Assembly (NCBI GenBank): GCA_016205045.1
Contig: JACQJM010000250.1
Span: 1 to 10,400 of the forward strand
DNA length: 10,400 bases
DNA from: Elusimicrobiota bacterium
GTDB taxonomy: Bacteria; Elusimicrobiota; Elusimicrobia; JACQJN01
Direction of reading: 5' to 3'
Under the pieces are notes generated by a model. The model worked only from the letters and a program-made list of their open reading frames with translations. It was not told the DNA's origin and did no database searches. Both the position numbers and the translations under genes were made by a program. Positions 1-5,999 of the stretch are shown here, piece by piece (position 1 is the first letter of the stretch; each line of letters starts with the position of its first letter).

Positions 1-13
1 ACAAAAAAGAGTT

Positions 14-40
14 TTTACAACAGCGAGACCCGCATACTAT
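14..40 (+). promoter_or_regulatory. Possible sigma70-type promoter for the dksA-like gene
   Basis: A TTTACA box (14-19) and a TACTAT box (35-40) lie upstream of the first gene, separated by 15 nt. That is shorter than the usual 16-18 nt, although reading the first box one base to the left (TTTTAC) gives 16. The -10 box matches the consensus at 4 of 6 positions. Transcription would start near 47, just ahead of the strong Shine-Dalgarno AGGGAG at 55-60. The window begins only 13 nt upstream, so a better promoter could lie outside it. Confidence 0.35.
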
Positions 41-65
41 TTTCAATAGATGTTAGGGAGAACCC

Positions 66-464
66 ATGGCCACTAAAACAAAAACAAGAAAAACTTCTTC
101 TAAAACCGCAAAAGGGATTTCCAAAAGAGATTATGGTCCCCTACGTAAACACCTTCTTAAAATGAAGGAGGATTTGCGCAAAATCGTCCAACGGACCCAG
201 GATATAAAATCCGTGGGGCAAGACACGGGAGACGAGGCTGATCAAGCTACCCAAAGTTTAGAGAAAGAGTTGATGTTTGAACTTTCCGACAATGAGCGAA
301 CGATGTTGGATAATATCGAGGCGGCGTTAAGAAAAATGGACAAGGGAACTTACGGCATCTGTGAGTCCTGCCGTAAACCCATTCCTAAAAAAAGAGTTCA
401 GGCCTTACCTTTCGCGCGTTATTGCATTGAGTGTCAAAGCATTGTGGAAAGCAGCATACAATGA
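66..464 (+). CDS. DksA/TraR-family C4 zinc-finger transcription regulator
   Basis: This 132-residue protein belongs to the DksA/TraR family, whose members enter the RNA polymerase secondary channel and alter initiation, often together with ppGpp. The first ~20 residues are rich in Lys, Thr and Ser. Residues 24-93 form a predicted helical hairpin whose tip region (GDEADQA, 55-61) carries acidic residues at the place where DksA has its functional aspartates. A zinc finger follows with Cys99, Cys102, Cys120 and Cys123 (CESC...CIEC) and the family-typical IPKKRVQALPFARYC stretch. The ATG at 66 has a strong Shine-Dalgarno (AGGGAG, 55-60) at 5-nt spacing. The stop TGA overlaps the start of the next gene as ATGA, which indicates translational coupling. 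The family is clear; whether this is the housekeeping DksA or a paralogue cannot be told from the sequence, so no symbol is given. Confidence 0.93.
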   Translation: MATKTKTRKTSSKTAKGISKRDYGPLRKHLLKMKEDLRKIVQRTQDIKSVGQDTGDEADQATQSLEKELMFELSDNERTMLDNIEAALRKMDKGTYGICESCRKPIPKKRVQALPFARYCIECQSIVESSIQ

Positions 465-1492
465 AAGCAGTTTTATTAAAGAACTTCGGCGGCATAGAAA
501 ATCTGGAGTATGGGGAATTTTGGGATCCCGTTCCTGGGTCCGAGGAAGTCACGGTCAAAGTCCAAGCCTGCGCCCTCAATCACCTGGATCTTTTAGTCAG
601 GGAAGGTATCCCAACCTATAAAATCACACTGCCTCATGTGTTGGGGTGCGATATTGCCGGGGAAATTGTGACCCTGGGATCCTCCGTGGAAGGCCTTAAA
701 GTGGGAGAGCGTGTAGTCGTTGCCCCAGGAAACTCCTGCTTTCACTGTGATTACTGCATTAAAGGGCAGGATAATTTATGTGTACGTTACGGAATTATCG
801 GCGCGGATGGAGGGCACGGAGGATACGCCGAGTATGTCAAAGTTCCGCTCCGCAACATCTTGCCCTATCCAGACGATCTCTCTTTTGAAGAAGCCGCCAG
901 CTTCCCTTTGACCTTCTTAACTGCATGGCATATGCTCATGACCTTGGCGCGCCTGGCGCCGGATCAGACCGTTCTTATCCTGGGTATCGGCAGCGGGGTG
1001 GGAATTGCCGCCCTTCAGATCTGCAAGCTTATGGGAGCGCGCGTCATTGCCACTTCCTCATCAGAGGAGAAGTTGGAGCGCGCCAAGAAAATGGGGGCGG
1101 ATGAGATTCTTTTAACGCACCCGGATGATCTTGTGAAAAAAACTATTCGACTGACCGAAGGGTTAGGGGTGGATGTCGTATTCGAACATATTGGCCCGGT
1201 AACCTTTGATAAAAGCGTACGTACCCTTAAAAAGGGAGGAGTTCTGGTCACCTGCGGAGCCACCACGGGACCCACTGCGGAGTTAGATCTTCGTTACGTG
1301 TTCAGCCGAGAGCTCAAAATTTTAGGGGCGCGTATGGGAACCCTGGCGGAGCTGAGGAAAGTGGCTCATTTTGTAGGAACCGGAAAACTTAAGCCTATTG
1401 TCGATAAAACCTTTCCACTCAAAGAAGCCAAAGCCGCTCACAAATATCTCGCCAATCGCAACCAATTCGGAAAAGTTGTACTCATTACATAG
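461..1492 (+). CDS. Medium-chain dehydrogenase/reductase (Zn-binding alcohol dehydrogenase-like)
   Basis: The 343-residue protein is a full-length medium-chain dehydrogenase/reductase that should oxidise or reduce an alcohol, aldehyde or enone using NAD(P)H in the cytoplasm. Residues 1-130 form the GroES-like catalytic domain. Four cysteines (93, 96, 99, 107; CFHCDYC...C) make the structural zinc lobe, and LGIGSGVG (174-181) is the Rossmann nucleotide-binding turn. The usual catalytic-zinc ligands appear to be missing: Asn40 of ALNHLDLL stands where Cys is normal, and LGCD (61-64) replaces the GHE motif, as in quinone-oxidoreductase-like branches. The pattern ALNHLDL...SC..C.YC...NLC...GGYAEYV...PLTFLTAWHML fits a known Zn-ADH-like subgroup of unknown substrate. 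I chose ATG 461 rather than the upstream GTG 431 because 461 starts at the canonical MKAVLL and overlaps the dksA stop by 4 nt. The physiological substrate is unknown. Confidence 0.9.
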   Translation: MKAVLLKNFGGIENLEYGEFWDPVPGSEEVTVKVQACALNHLDLLVREGIPTYKITLPHVLGCDIAGEIVTLGSSVEGLKVGERVVVAPGNSCFHCDYCIKGQDNLCVRYGIIGADGGHGGYAEYVKVPLRNILPYPDDLSFEEAASFPLTFLTAWHMLMTLARLAPDQTVLILGIGSGVGIAALQICKLMGARVIATSSSEEKLERAKKMGADEILLTHPDDLVKKTIRLTEGLGVDVVFEHIGPVTFDKSVRTLKKGGVLVTCGATTGPTAELDLRYVFSRELKILGARMGTLAELRKVAHFVGTGKLKPIVDKTFPLKEAKAAHKYLANRNQFGKVVLIT

Positions 1493-1493
1493 G

Positions 1494-1591
1494 GGATTAA
1501 GGGATTGAGGAATTGGGGAATTAGGAGGTTAAGGGGTTGGGAATTAAGAAAACTAAAATCTTAATCCCTTAATTTCTATTTCCCTAATTCC
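1494..1591. repeat. Inverted array of diverged 8-nt tandem repeats
   Basis: From 1494 to 1549 the plus strand reads as seven consecutive 8-nt units of the type GGATTAAG, GGATTGAG, GAATTGGG, GAATTAGG (roughly RRRTTRRG). After an 11-nt A-rich spacer, 1560-1591 reads as four complementary 8-nt units (CTTAATCC, CTTAATTT, CTATTTCC, CTAATTCC). The 32-nt block 1517-1548 can fold on 1560-1591 with good pairing at both ends and a loose middle. The array fills almost the whole gap between two convergent genes. It resembles the short tandemly repeated sequences (STRRs) known from cyanobacteria, though the units here are more diverged. Confidence 0.85.
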
Positions 1592-1596
1592 TTTTT
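1517..1596 (+). terminator. Likely rho-independent terminator after the dehydrogenase gene
   Basis: The long imperfect hairpin formed by 1517-1548 and 1560-1591 is followed directly by TTTTT (1592-1596), giving a stem plus U tract for plus-strand transcripts that leave the dehydrogenase gene. The closing part of the stem (GGAATTAGG with CCTAATTCC) is perfect over 9 bp. It lies between convergent genes, where a terminator is expected. Minus-strand transcripts from the RDD gene would meet the same hairpin but have no T tract on the other side, so it is probably one-directional. The 32-nt stem with a weak middle is longer than a typical intrinsic terminator. Confidence 0.55.
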
Positions 1597-2413
1597 AAGG
1601 CCCTGTTAAGGTAATTTTGGTTTTCTGTAGGTTCCTGGCGTGGGCAGAAACGACAAAATGATTTTTGTCTGCGCTCAACTCAAATCCTTGTGGCTCCACA
1701 TATTTCAATAATTCCTTCCTAAATCCCGGCACATCCCCTGTCAGTTGGGCCAGGCGGCCGATATCGTCGGTATAAAAACCGAAGCGCTGCCGGTGAATCG
1801 CCTCCAGCTTGGCAATTCCTTGAAGTCCCTGATAGGCCAAAGCCACCGCTTGTTTTTCTTGGGGGAAAAGCTTTAAAACATTCTCTCGAATCCACAACCC
1901 TCCTAAGAGTCCAAACACCACAAATGCCGTTAGCAAAATTCCAGCACGTTCCAAAGGACCCCGAGGGCTCGAGGCCAAGACCTGTGTGCCCGCCAAAAGA
2001 TCGTGCCAGGTTCTTTTCTGAGGATGGAAGAAAGCCCAGAGATAACCCAAATTAAAGCAGAAAAGACTTAAAAAATAACCGATAGCCCTGAGAAAGCTTT
2101 GAGAAAAGGAAATAGGATTTCCTTCCAGATCAACTACATAAAGTCCCAGAAGTCTCTTCCCCCAACTGGCACGGCCCTGAGCATTCATAAAAGTCTGATA
2201 GAAAATATACAGAAGGACCCAAAGGGATTTCCATATTAATGGCGGAGGCAGCACCTGGGAATAACCACTTTTGGCCGCTCCATAAATAAAAATCTGGTGC
2301 CCTAAAACAAAAAGCAAGCCATCGAACACATAGGCCAAAAAACGTTCAGAAAAGCGAGCCCGAACCGGTTCCGGTTGATCTGAACGAAGCGCAAAACCAA
2401 AAGAATCCTTCAT
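1595..2413 (-). CDS. RDD-family membrane protein with a pilin-like C-terminal domain
   Basis: This 272-residue protein has an N-terminal RDD domain, a small multi-pass membrane domain of poorly defined, possibly transport-related function. RFSERFLAYVFDGLLF (20-35) holds the opening Arg and the Asp in the first membrane helix. GKRLLGLYVVD (85-95) and RTWHDLLAGTQVL (134-146) are typical later motifs. Hydrophobic segments lie at about 25-45, 60-78, 112-130 and 157-175. The last ~90 residues (188-272) are soluble. They resemble the region after the hydrophobic helix of type IV pilins and pseudopilins: a helix with regular Ala and Leu, then FGFYTDDIGRLAQL (211-224), then a short beta-rich end KITLTGP. 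The start ATG is 4 nt after the MFS-like gene stop with no clear Shine-Dalgarno, suggesting coupled translation. The RDD call is strong; the pilin-like call is inference from sequence pattern. Confidence 0.85.
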   Translation of the reverse strand: MKDSFGFALRSDQPEPVRARFSERFLAYVFDGLLFVLGHQIFIYGAAKSGYSQVLPPPLIWKSLWVLLYIFYQTFMNAQGRASWGKRLLGLYVVDLEGNPISFSQSFLRAIGYFLSLFCFNLGYLWAFFHPQKRTWHDLLAGTQVLASSPRGPLERAGILLTAFVVFGLLGGLWIRENVLKLFPQEKQAVALAYQGLQGIAKLEAIHRQRFGFYTDDIGRLAQLTGDVPGFRKELLKYVEPQGFELSADKNHFVVSAHARNLQKTKITLTGP

Positions 2414-2417
2414 CGAG

Positions 2418-5126
2418 TTAAAGTGTATTAGGGCGGGTGTAGCGACTTAAAAGACGGGTCAACCAGAAAAAGAGTGCCGCTACAGGGAGAAGGCTGAGAT
2501 TAAACCATACGAAAGGCCAAAGTCCATTGGAATGATCAAAAATAAACCCTATGCCCATGAGAAGCGCCATAGAAAACGCCGTAGCTAAAGCTCCAAAAAT
2601 GCTCATTTCCTTCTCCCGCGACTCGCTTGAAATTTGAGAAGCGATAAAAGACAAAAGTTTACGATTGCCTACTACTTGAAGAAACCCAAAAGGAATCATC
2701 GCTAAATAGATAGGAATGAAAGCCAGCAAACCTTTCATATGAAATAGAGGAAGAAGCATGGGAACAAAAAATAAAAAGCTCAATGTGCCTAACTTCACCC
2801 ATAGAAGCATGGACCTAGCGGAAATCTCATTGCGCCCCTTCTCTGTAATCTGTCCGTCTTCTTTTACTTCCTCCATCCATCGCCCCAACCACAGTCTTAG
2901 AATCATTCTATCCACGAACGAAATCATCCAACGGAAACCTTCAGTCAATCGATTCTTTGCCTGAGACAAAGCAGAAATTGCCTGCTGATGCACTCCCAGC
3001 CCCCCCGTTTGTTCCGCATCTGTCTTGGGCACTTGCATGCGAAAATAGAGAAGAATTCCTATTAGTAGAGCGACGGGATAAAAAATTAAAGCGACCACAA
3101 ACCCAAAAGCTCCAACGATTCGGGACGCCAAAGGAGGTCCTGCAATCCCCACAGGTTCCACGGAAAACTGTTGAATACCATAAAATCGATCCATGGCCGC
3201 TTGGTTTTTGCCGAAGAATTTTAAAGGAATGATCCCCATGGCAACGCCACAAACTCCTCCTAAAAATCCTCCCAAAGCCTCCAAGATCATCATCACCATC
3301 AAAGTCATGTGGCCCGTGGCGAGAAGATAGACTAGTAAAGAGAAATTAATTAAGGATAAAATGGTGGTGCTTACCACAATCGCTTTAGGCCCCAATCTCT
3401 TTACTAGAAATCCTCCCACCACGCTCCCCACAATGCCGGCCAAAGCGGCGTACATCGCCATTTGGGTGATAACCATGTACTTGGCGAACTTCAGCTTGAT
3501 CAGCATAGGAAGGGCCAACCCTACCGCCTCAATTCCAATTTGCATAATGATGCCCGCCCACAAGAAAAGCTTCACGGATCTGTTAAAAAAAGGACGTTCC
3601 GGCACAGGAGAAGCGGACCCTTCTTTGGGGGGCGGCCGGCTGGCCTCTTGAATCAACTTGCCTTCTCGGAAGAGAAGAACTCCTCCCATCAGCCCACCCA
3701 AGCTATAAAGACCCGTCATCCACGCTTGATAGTTGGAACCTGCTGTGGCCACGCCCCCGGAAGCTAAGAGACCAAAAGCTGGAGCCACCAAGGAATAAAT
3801 AACAGGATTCAAAAAAGCCAGAATCACATAACTGAAAAAAGCGGTCCTAAGCGCGGAATTCCTAAACAAGACGCTTCTGGAATAAGAGACGACGGTATCT
3901 CGTATCGCGCGCAAAAAAGCCACAAATTCGTGCCACAGGTGAGGAAAAGCGGCCAGGGCTTGCCAGGGAACAGCCCAGAACCAACGCATAAACGCGCTTT
4001 GGGAAATTCTTTGGAGAGTTTGCGGAAGAAGGTTTAAAACTCGCGACCATATTCGTGAACCGTTAAAACCTTGTTCATATCGGTGGATATACACCTCTAT
4101 AAATTTTTTGGTTCTCTCCGGTAAATTCTCAAAGGCAGGGTGCCTAAAGCCCTGGCCCGCAATGGGAGAAAAAAAGATGGCTCGAAATCCTGCCTTTTCT
4201 CCCTGAGACTTGAAATATTGACCCAATGCTCCCGCAGTTCTAAGTCCCGTCAATCCGTAAGAAATCAGGAAGGGAACATACTTAAGGCTGCTGATTAAAA
4301 CCCAAATCCAAAGAAGAGGAGATTTTAAAAAGGAGGGGTTCGTCAAATTATGCCAGCCGGTAAAAGCACCAACAGAAGCCCATCCCAACACAAGCATAGC
4401 TGCCACCAATTGATAAAAGGTGGTCACTTTTGCCTTGAGAGGATCCGGTGGCGGGTTTTCTAAAACCTTTTTATCGAGAGGGGGGACAGGGGTGGCAGGA
4501 GGAGCTTGTTCCAGGGTGGATCCAGAAACTCCGGAAGAAGAATTTTCGTTTTTCTTTGCTTTCCCTGGCATAGAAGCCAAATCCATATCCGCCGGGAAAG
4601 AAACCTCCACCCCGTGTTCCAAGGATAATCCCCGCAGAAGCTCTTTAGCCATGGAACCGGCACGATGCATCGCCTTCTTTTCCCTTTCAATTTTTTCCGA
4701 ATCTTCCGACTCTGGCGGGCTCTGCTCTGAAGCAGCGACATCAGATGCATTTGGGGCTCCTTTGCGCGCGGGTGGGGAAACTTGGGGAACTACGATGGGG
4801 GCCGGCAACACAAAAAAATGAGTTCGATGGAAAGAAGAAGAACCAACTCCAGGACGAACTAAGGAGGAAGAGATGGAATAAGAGGAAGCCGTGTTCAAGG
4901 GAACATAAGCAGCCCCCCTGGTTAAACTTAAATCTCCGACAGAAGGGGATCGTGCAGGTACGTTCTGGACGGGAGAAACGGAAGGTTGAAACTTTCCCTC
5001 GCCGGGTTTGAATCGTTGGCCGACAGCCTCATAGAAGCCTATTCCAGGAGAAAGAAATAGGAAAGAAAAAGAGAGAAAAACCCTAACAATACGCCCATAA
5101 AATCCCACGGGAAATAATGATAGCAA
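2418..5126 (-). CDS. Large MFS-like multi-pass membrane protein with long N-terminal extension
   Basis: The 902-residue protein is about twice the length of a standard MFS carrier. Residues ~10-34 are hydrophobic and look like a signal peptide or anchor. Residues 35-230 are low-complexity (Pro, Ser, charged) with one conserved-looking piece, AKELLRGLSLEHGVEVSFP (160-178). About 13 further hydrophobic segments follow at roughly 238-257, 271-291, 428-456, 466-486, 515-545, 552-575, 582-603, 607-635, 670-695, 776-797, 800-820, 845-865 and 870-892. GGFLVKRLGPK (571-581), between two helices, resembles the MFS loop motif GxLaDrxGrr with its Asp replaced. The 292-427 stretch is mostly polar or amphipathic. 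The start is a TTG at 5126 with only weak GGGCAG upstream; a GTG at 5108 would keep the hydrophobic segment and is an alternative. The substrate is unknown. It is probably co-transcribed with the downstream RDD gene. Confidence 0.72.
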   Translation of the reverse strand: MLSLFPVGFYGRIVRVFLSFSFLFLSPGIGFYEAVGQRFKPGEGKFQPSVSPVQNVPARSPSVGDLSLTRGAAYVPLNTASSYSISSSLVRPGVGSSSFHRTHFFVLPAPIVVPQVSPPARKGAPNASDVAASEQSPPESEDSEKIEREKKAMHRAGSMAKELLRGLSLEHGVEVSFPADMDLASMPGKAKKNENSSSGVSGSTLEQAPPATPVPPLDKKVLENPPPDPLKAKVTTFYQLVAAMLVLGWASVGAFTGWHNLTNPSFLKSPLLWIWVLISSLKYVPFLISYGLTGLRTAGALGQYFKSQGEKAGFRAIFFSPIAGQGFRHPAFENLPERTKKFIEVYIHRYEQGFNGSRIWSRVLNLLPQTLQRISQSAFMRWFWAVPWQALAAFPHLWHEFVAFLRAIRDTVVSYSRSVLFRNSALRTAFFSYVILAFLNPVIYSLVAPAFGLLASGGVATAGSNYQAWMTGLYSLGGLMGGVLLFREGKLIQEASRPPPKEGSASPVPERPFFNRSVKLFLWAGIIMQIGIEAVGLALPMLIKLKFAKYMVITQMAMYAALAGIVGSVVGGFLVKRLGPKAIVVSTTILSLINFSLLVYLLATGHMTLMVMMILEALGGFLGGVCGVAMGIIPLKFFGKNQAAMDRFYGIQQFSVEPVGIAGPPLASRIVGAFGFVVALIFYPVALLIGILLYFRMQVPKTDAEQTGGLGVHQQAISALSQAKNRLTEGFRWMISFVDRMILRLWLGRWMEEVKEDGQITEKGRNEISARSMLLWVKLGTLSFLFFVPMLLPLFHMKGLLAFIPIYLAMIPFGFLQVVGNRKLLSFIASQISSESREKEMSIFGALATAFSMALLMGIGFIFDHSNGLWPFVWFNLSLLPVAALFFWLTRLLSRYTRPNTL

Positions 5127-5131
5127 GCACT

Positions 5132-5157
5132 GCCCGAAAGCCTGAGAGGCTTTAGGC
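5132..5157 (-). promoter_or_regulatory. Hairpin immediately upstream of the MFS-like gene start
   Basis: AAAGCCT (5137-5143) and AGGCTTT (5147-5153) form a perfect 7-bp stem with a 3-nt loop. It can extend with GCC (5132-5134) pairing GGC (5155-5157) across small bulges. In a minus-strand transcript it would end only a few nucleotides before the TTG start at 5126, over or beside the ribosome-binding site, so it could lower or regulate translation. It has no U tract on that strand, so it is unlikely to be a terminator. Confidence 0.35.
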
Positions 5158-5364
5158 CCAGGCCGGCAAAGACAATGGGCCTAGAGACAAGTAGGCCTTA
5201 GGATGGATATTTTACGGACTCTCTAGAAGAAGGAGTTACGGGGAAGTGGGGCGAGACCGAATATAACGATTGAGCTTAGAACCGAGCCAGAGATAGTAGA
5301 ACCCTTTGGGCCTATCGTCGAGAGGACATTAGACCTAAGAGCAGATAGGACTTACTACCTACTC

Positions 5365-5393
5365 TTGAGCCCCAAGGGCAAATTTGATTAAAT
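5365..5393 (+). promoter_or_regulatory. Possible sigma70-type promoter for the DUF393-to-bat operon
   Basis: TTGAGC (5365-5370) and TTAAAT (5388-5393) are separated by 17 nt, the optimal spacing, and each matches the consensus at 4 of 6 positions. Transcription would begin near 5400, inside the left arm of the 20-bp inverted repeat. The RNA would then carry most of the three-way-junction element as its 5' leader. The match is modest and the assignment is an inference. Confidence 0.3.
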
Positions 5394-5394
5394 G

Positions 5395-5638
5395 ATCCCA
5401 CACCTTTCATGGCACTCTGATGCAGTGAAACACATTGATCTACTGCCTGGATACTATGAAAGGTTGGAACCCCCTCTGAGGGTAGATAGGTTGTATCCGC
5501 CTTTGCATCAGAGAATTCAGAACGCCCAAGGTAGCAGAGCGGGGGAATCACCATCCACCATGAAGTACAACTTTTCAGAAAATCTTCCAATGCGAAAGAA
5601 CAGTCTCTTGGGCGTTTTTGCCATGAAAGGTGTGGGAT
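5395..5638. repeat. 244-bp element with perfect 20-bp terminal inverted repeat and three-way-junction fold
   Basis: The ends are exact reverse complements over 20 nt: ATCCCACACCTTTCATGGCA (5395-5414) and its complement at 5619-5638. Arm 1 is CTCTGATGCA (5415-5424) with TGCATCAGAG (5504-5513), 10 bp perfect, beginning at the base next to the outer stem. Arm 2 is 5519-5530 with 5607-5618 (core ACGCCCAAG/CTTGGGCGT; 12 pairs including one G-T) and closes at the base next to the right outer arm. Only 5 nt (5514-5518) stay unpaired between the two arms, so the strand forms a tight three-way junction. Within arm 1, GGATAC (5449-5454) pairs GTATCC (5493-5498); within arm 2, TTTT-CAG-AAAA (5572-5582) makes a small hairpin. 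No clear target-site duplication flanks it. It could be a MITE-like non-autonomous element or a structured regulatory RNA; the nested, gap-free pairing favours selection on a fold. Confidence 0.85.
5628..5633 (+). promoter_or_regulatory. Likely ribosome-binding site of the DUF393 gene, inside the inverted repeat
   Basis: AAGGTG sits 10 nt before the ATG at 5644 and is the only Shine-Dalgarno-like sequence near that start. It lies entirely within the right arm of the 20-bp inverted repeat. If the transcript includes the left arm, the site would be buried in a long perfect duplex and translation should be repressed until the stem is opened. Confidence 0.5.
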
Positions 5639-5643
5639 GAATT

Positions 5644-5991
5644 ATGTACCTCCTTTACGATTCTGAATGCTGTTTCTGTGAAGGATTCGCCTCCTGGGTA
5701 AAGCAAAACGATCGCAAGTCGGTAATTGAAATTGTTCCTTTTCAAGACCAAGCCAAAGTAAAGGAAGTAGCTTCCACTCTAGATCCTGATCAACTCACCC
5801 GGAGCTTCCATCTGGCCTTTTCGGATGGTCGGATCTTAAGCGGTCCCCAAGCCATTCCCATGCTGGCTGAATTGACACTTCCAGGAGGAGTGATCCTCAA
5901 GAAAATACTGACCCGAATGCCCGGATCCGAAAGACTTCTTAGAATAATCTATCGCTGGGTGTCAGAACACCGCTGGGGTAAAGAGGCGTAG
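5644..5991 (+). CDS. DCC-family thiol-disulfide oxidoreductase (DUF393)
   Basis: The 115-residue protein is a full-length member of the DCC/DUF393 family, small thioredoxin-like proteins named for a conserved Asp-Cys-Cys signature and assumed to handle thiol-disulfide exchange. The N-terminus reads MYLLYDSECCFCEGFASWV: a first beta strand, Asp6, and the CxxC pair Cys9/Cys12 with an extra Cys10. FHLAFSDGRILSGPQAIPML (55-74) is the second family hallmark, and a helical tail follows with a basic, aromatic end (RIIYRWVSEHRW). There is no signal peptide, so it should be cytoplasmic. It starts 5 nt after the 20-bp inverted repeat, whose right arm appears to contain its ribosome-binding site. The next gene begins 8 nt after its stop, so the two are probably co-transcribed. 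The substrate is unknown. Confidence 0.9.
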   Translation: MYLLYDSECCFCEGFASWVKQNDRKSVIEIVPFQDQAKVKEVASTLDPDQLTRSFHLAFSDGRILSGPQAIPMLAELTLPGGVILKKILTRMPGSERLLRIIYRWVSEHRWGKEA

Positions 5992-5999
5992 ACTCAATT

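Larger units (their letters stand above)
5127..5394. other. Gene-free left half of the divergent intergenic region, with weak structure
   Basis: No convincing gene is present here. Visible structures include a hairpin at 5137-5153 and TAGGCCC (5153-5159) opposite GGGCCTA (5177-5183). There is also a nested pair: CCCTTTGGGC (5302-5311) with GCCCCAAGGG (5369-5378), one mismatch, enclosing CTATC (5312-5316) with GATAG (5344-5348). On the minus strand TAAAAT (5214-5209) could be a -10 box for the MFS-like gene, but no good -35 box is seen at the right distance. The region probably holds promoters for both divergent transcription units and possibly a structured leader. Confidence 0.45.

Noticed and set aside
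431..460. GTG at 431 as start of the dehydrogenase, adding 10 residues
   Set aside because: Members of the family begin at MKAVLL-type sequence, and ATG 461 gives the classic ATGA overlap with the upstream stop.
1494..1591. CRISPR array
   Set aside because: Units are 8 nt, contiguous and inverted in the second half, with no spacer-repeat alternation and no cas genes. The same applies to the other two islands.
4420..4821. A 133-codon plus-strand open frame opposite the MFS-like gene
   Set aside because: It is antisense to the Pro/Ser-rich region of the minus-strand gene, and its composition follows from that low-complexity coding sequence.
5127..5200. c-di-GMP or glycine-type riboswitch suggested by GGCAAAG and GCCTGAGAGG
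   Set aside because: The conserved cores of those classes are not present in order on either strand.
5312..5590. A 92-codon open frame on the minus strand in the divergent gap
   Set aside because: No recognisable family, overlaps the structured element and lacks a ribosome-binding site; composition looks non-coding.
5395..5638. Integron attC site or insertion-sequence remnant
   Set aside because: Too long for attC, no core site, no integrase or transposase fragment, and no clear target-site duplication.
5392..5640. An 82-codon open frame on the plus strand covering almost exactly the inverted-repeat element
   Set aside because: Its ends are set by the inverted repeat, it has no Shine-Dalgarno or recognisable domain, and the sequence is better explained by base-pairing structure. 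A small peptide cannot be fully excluded.
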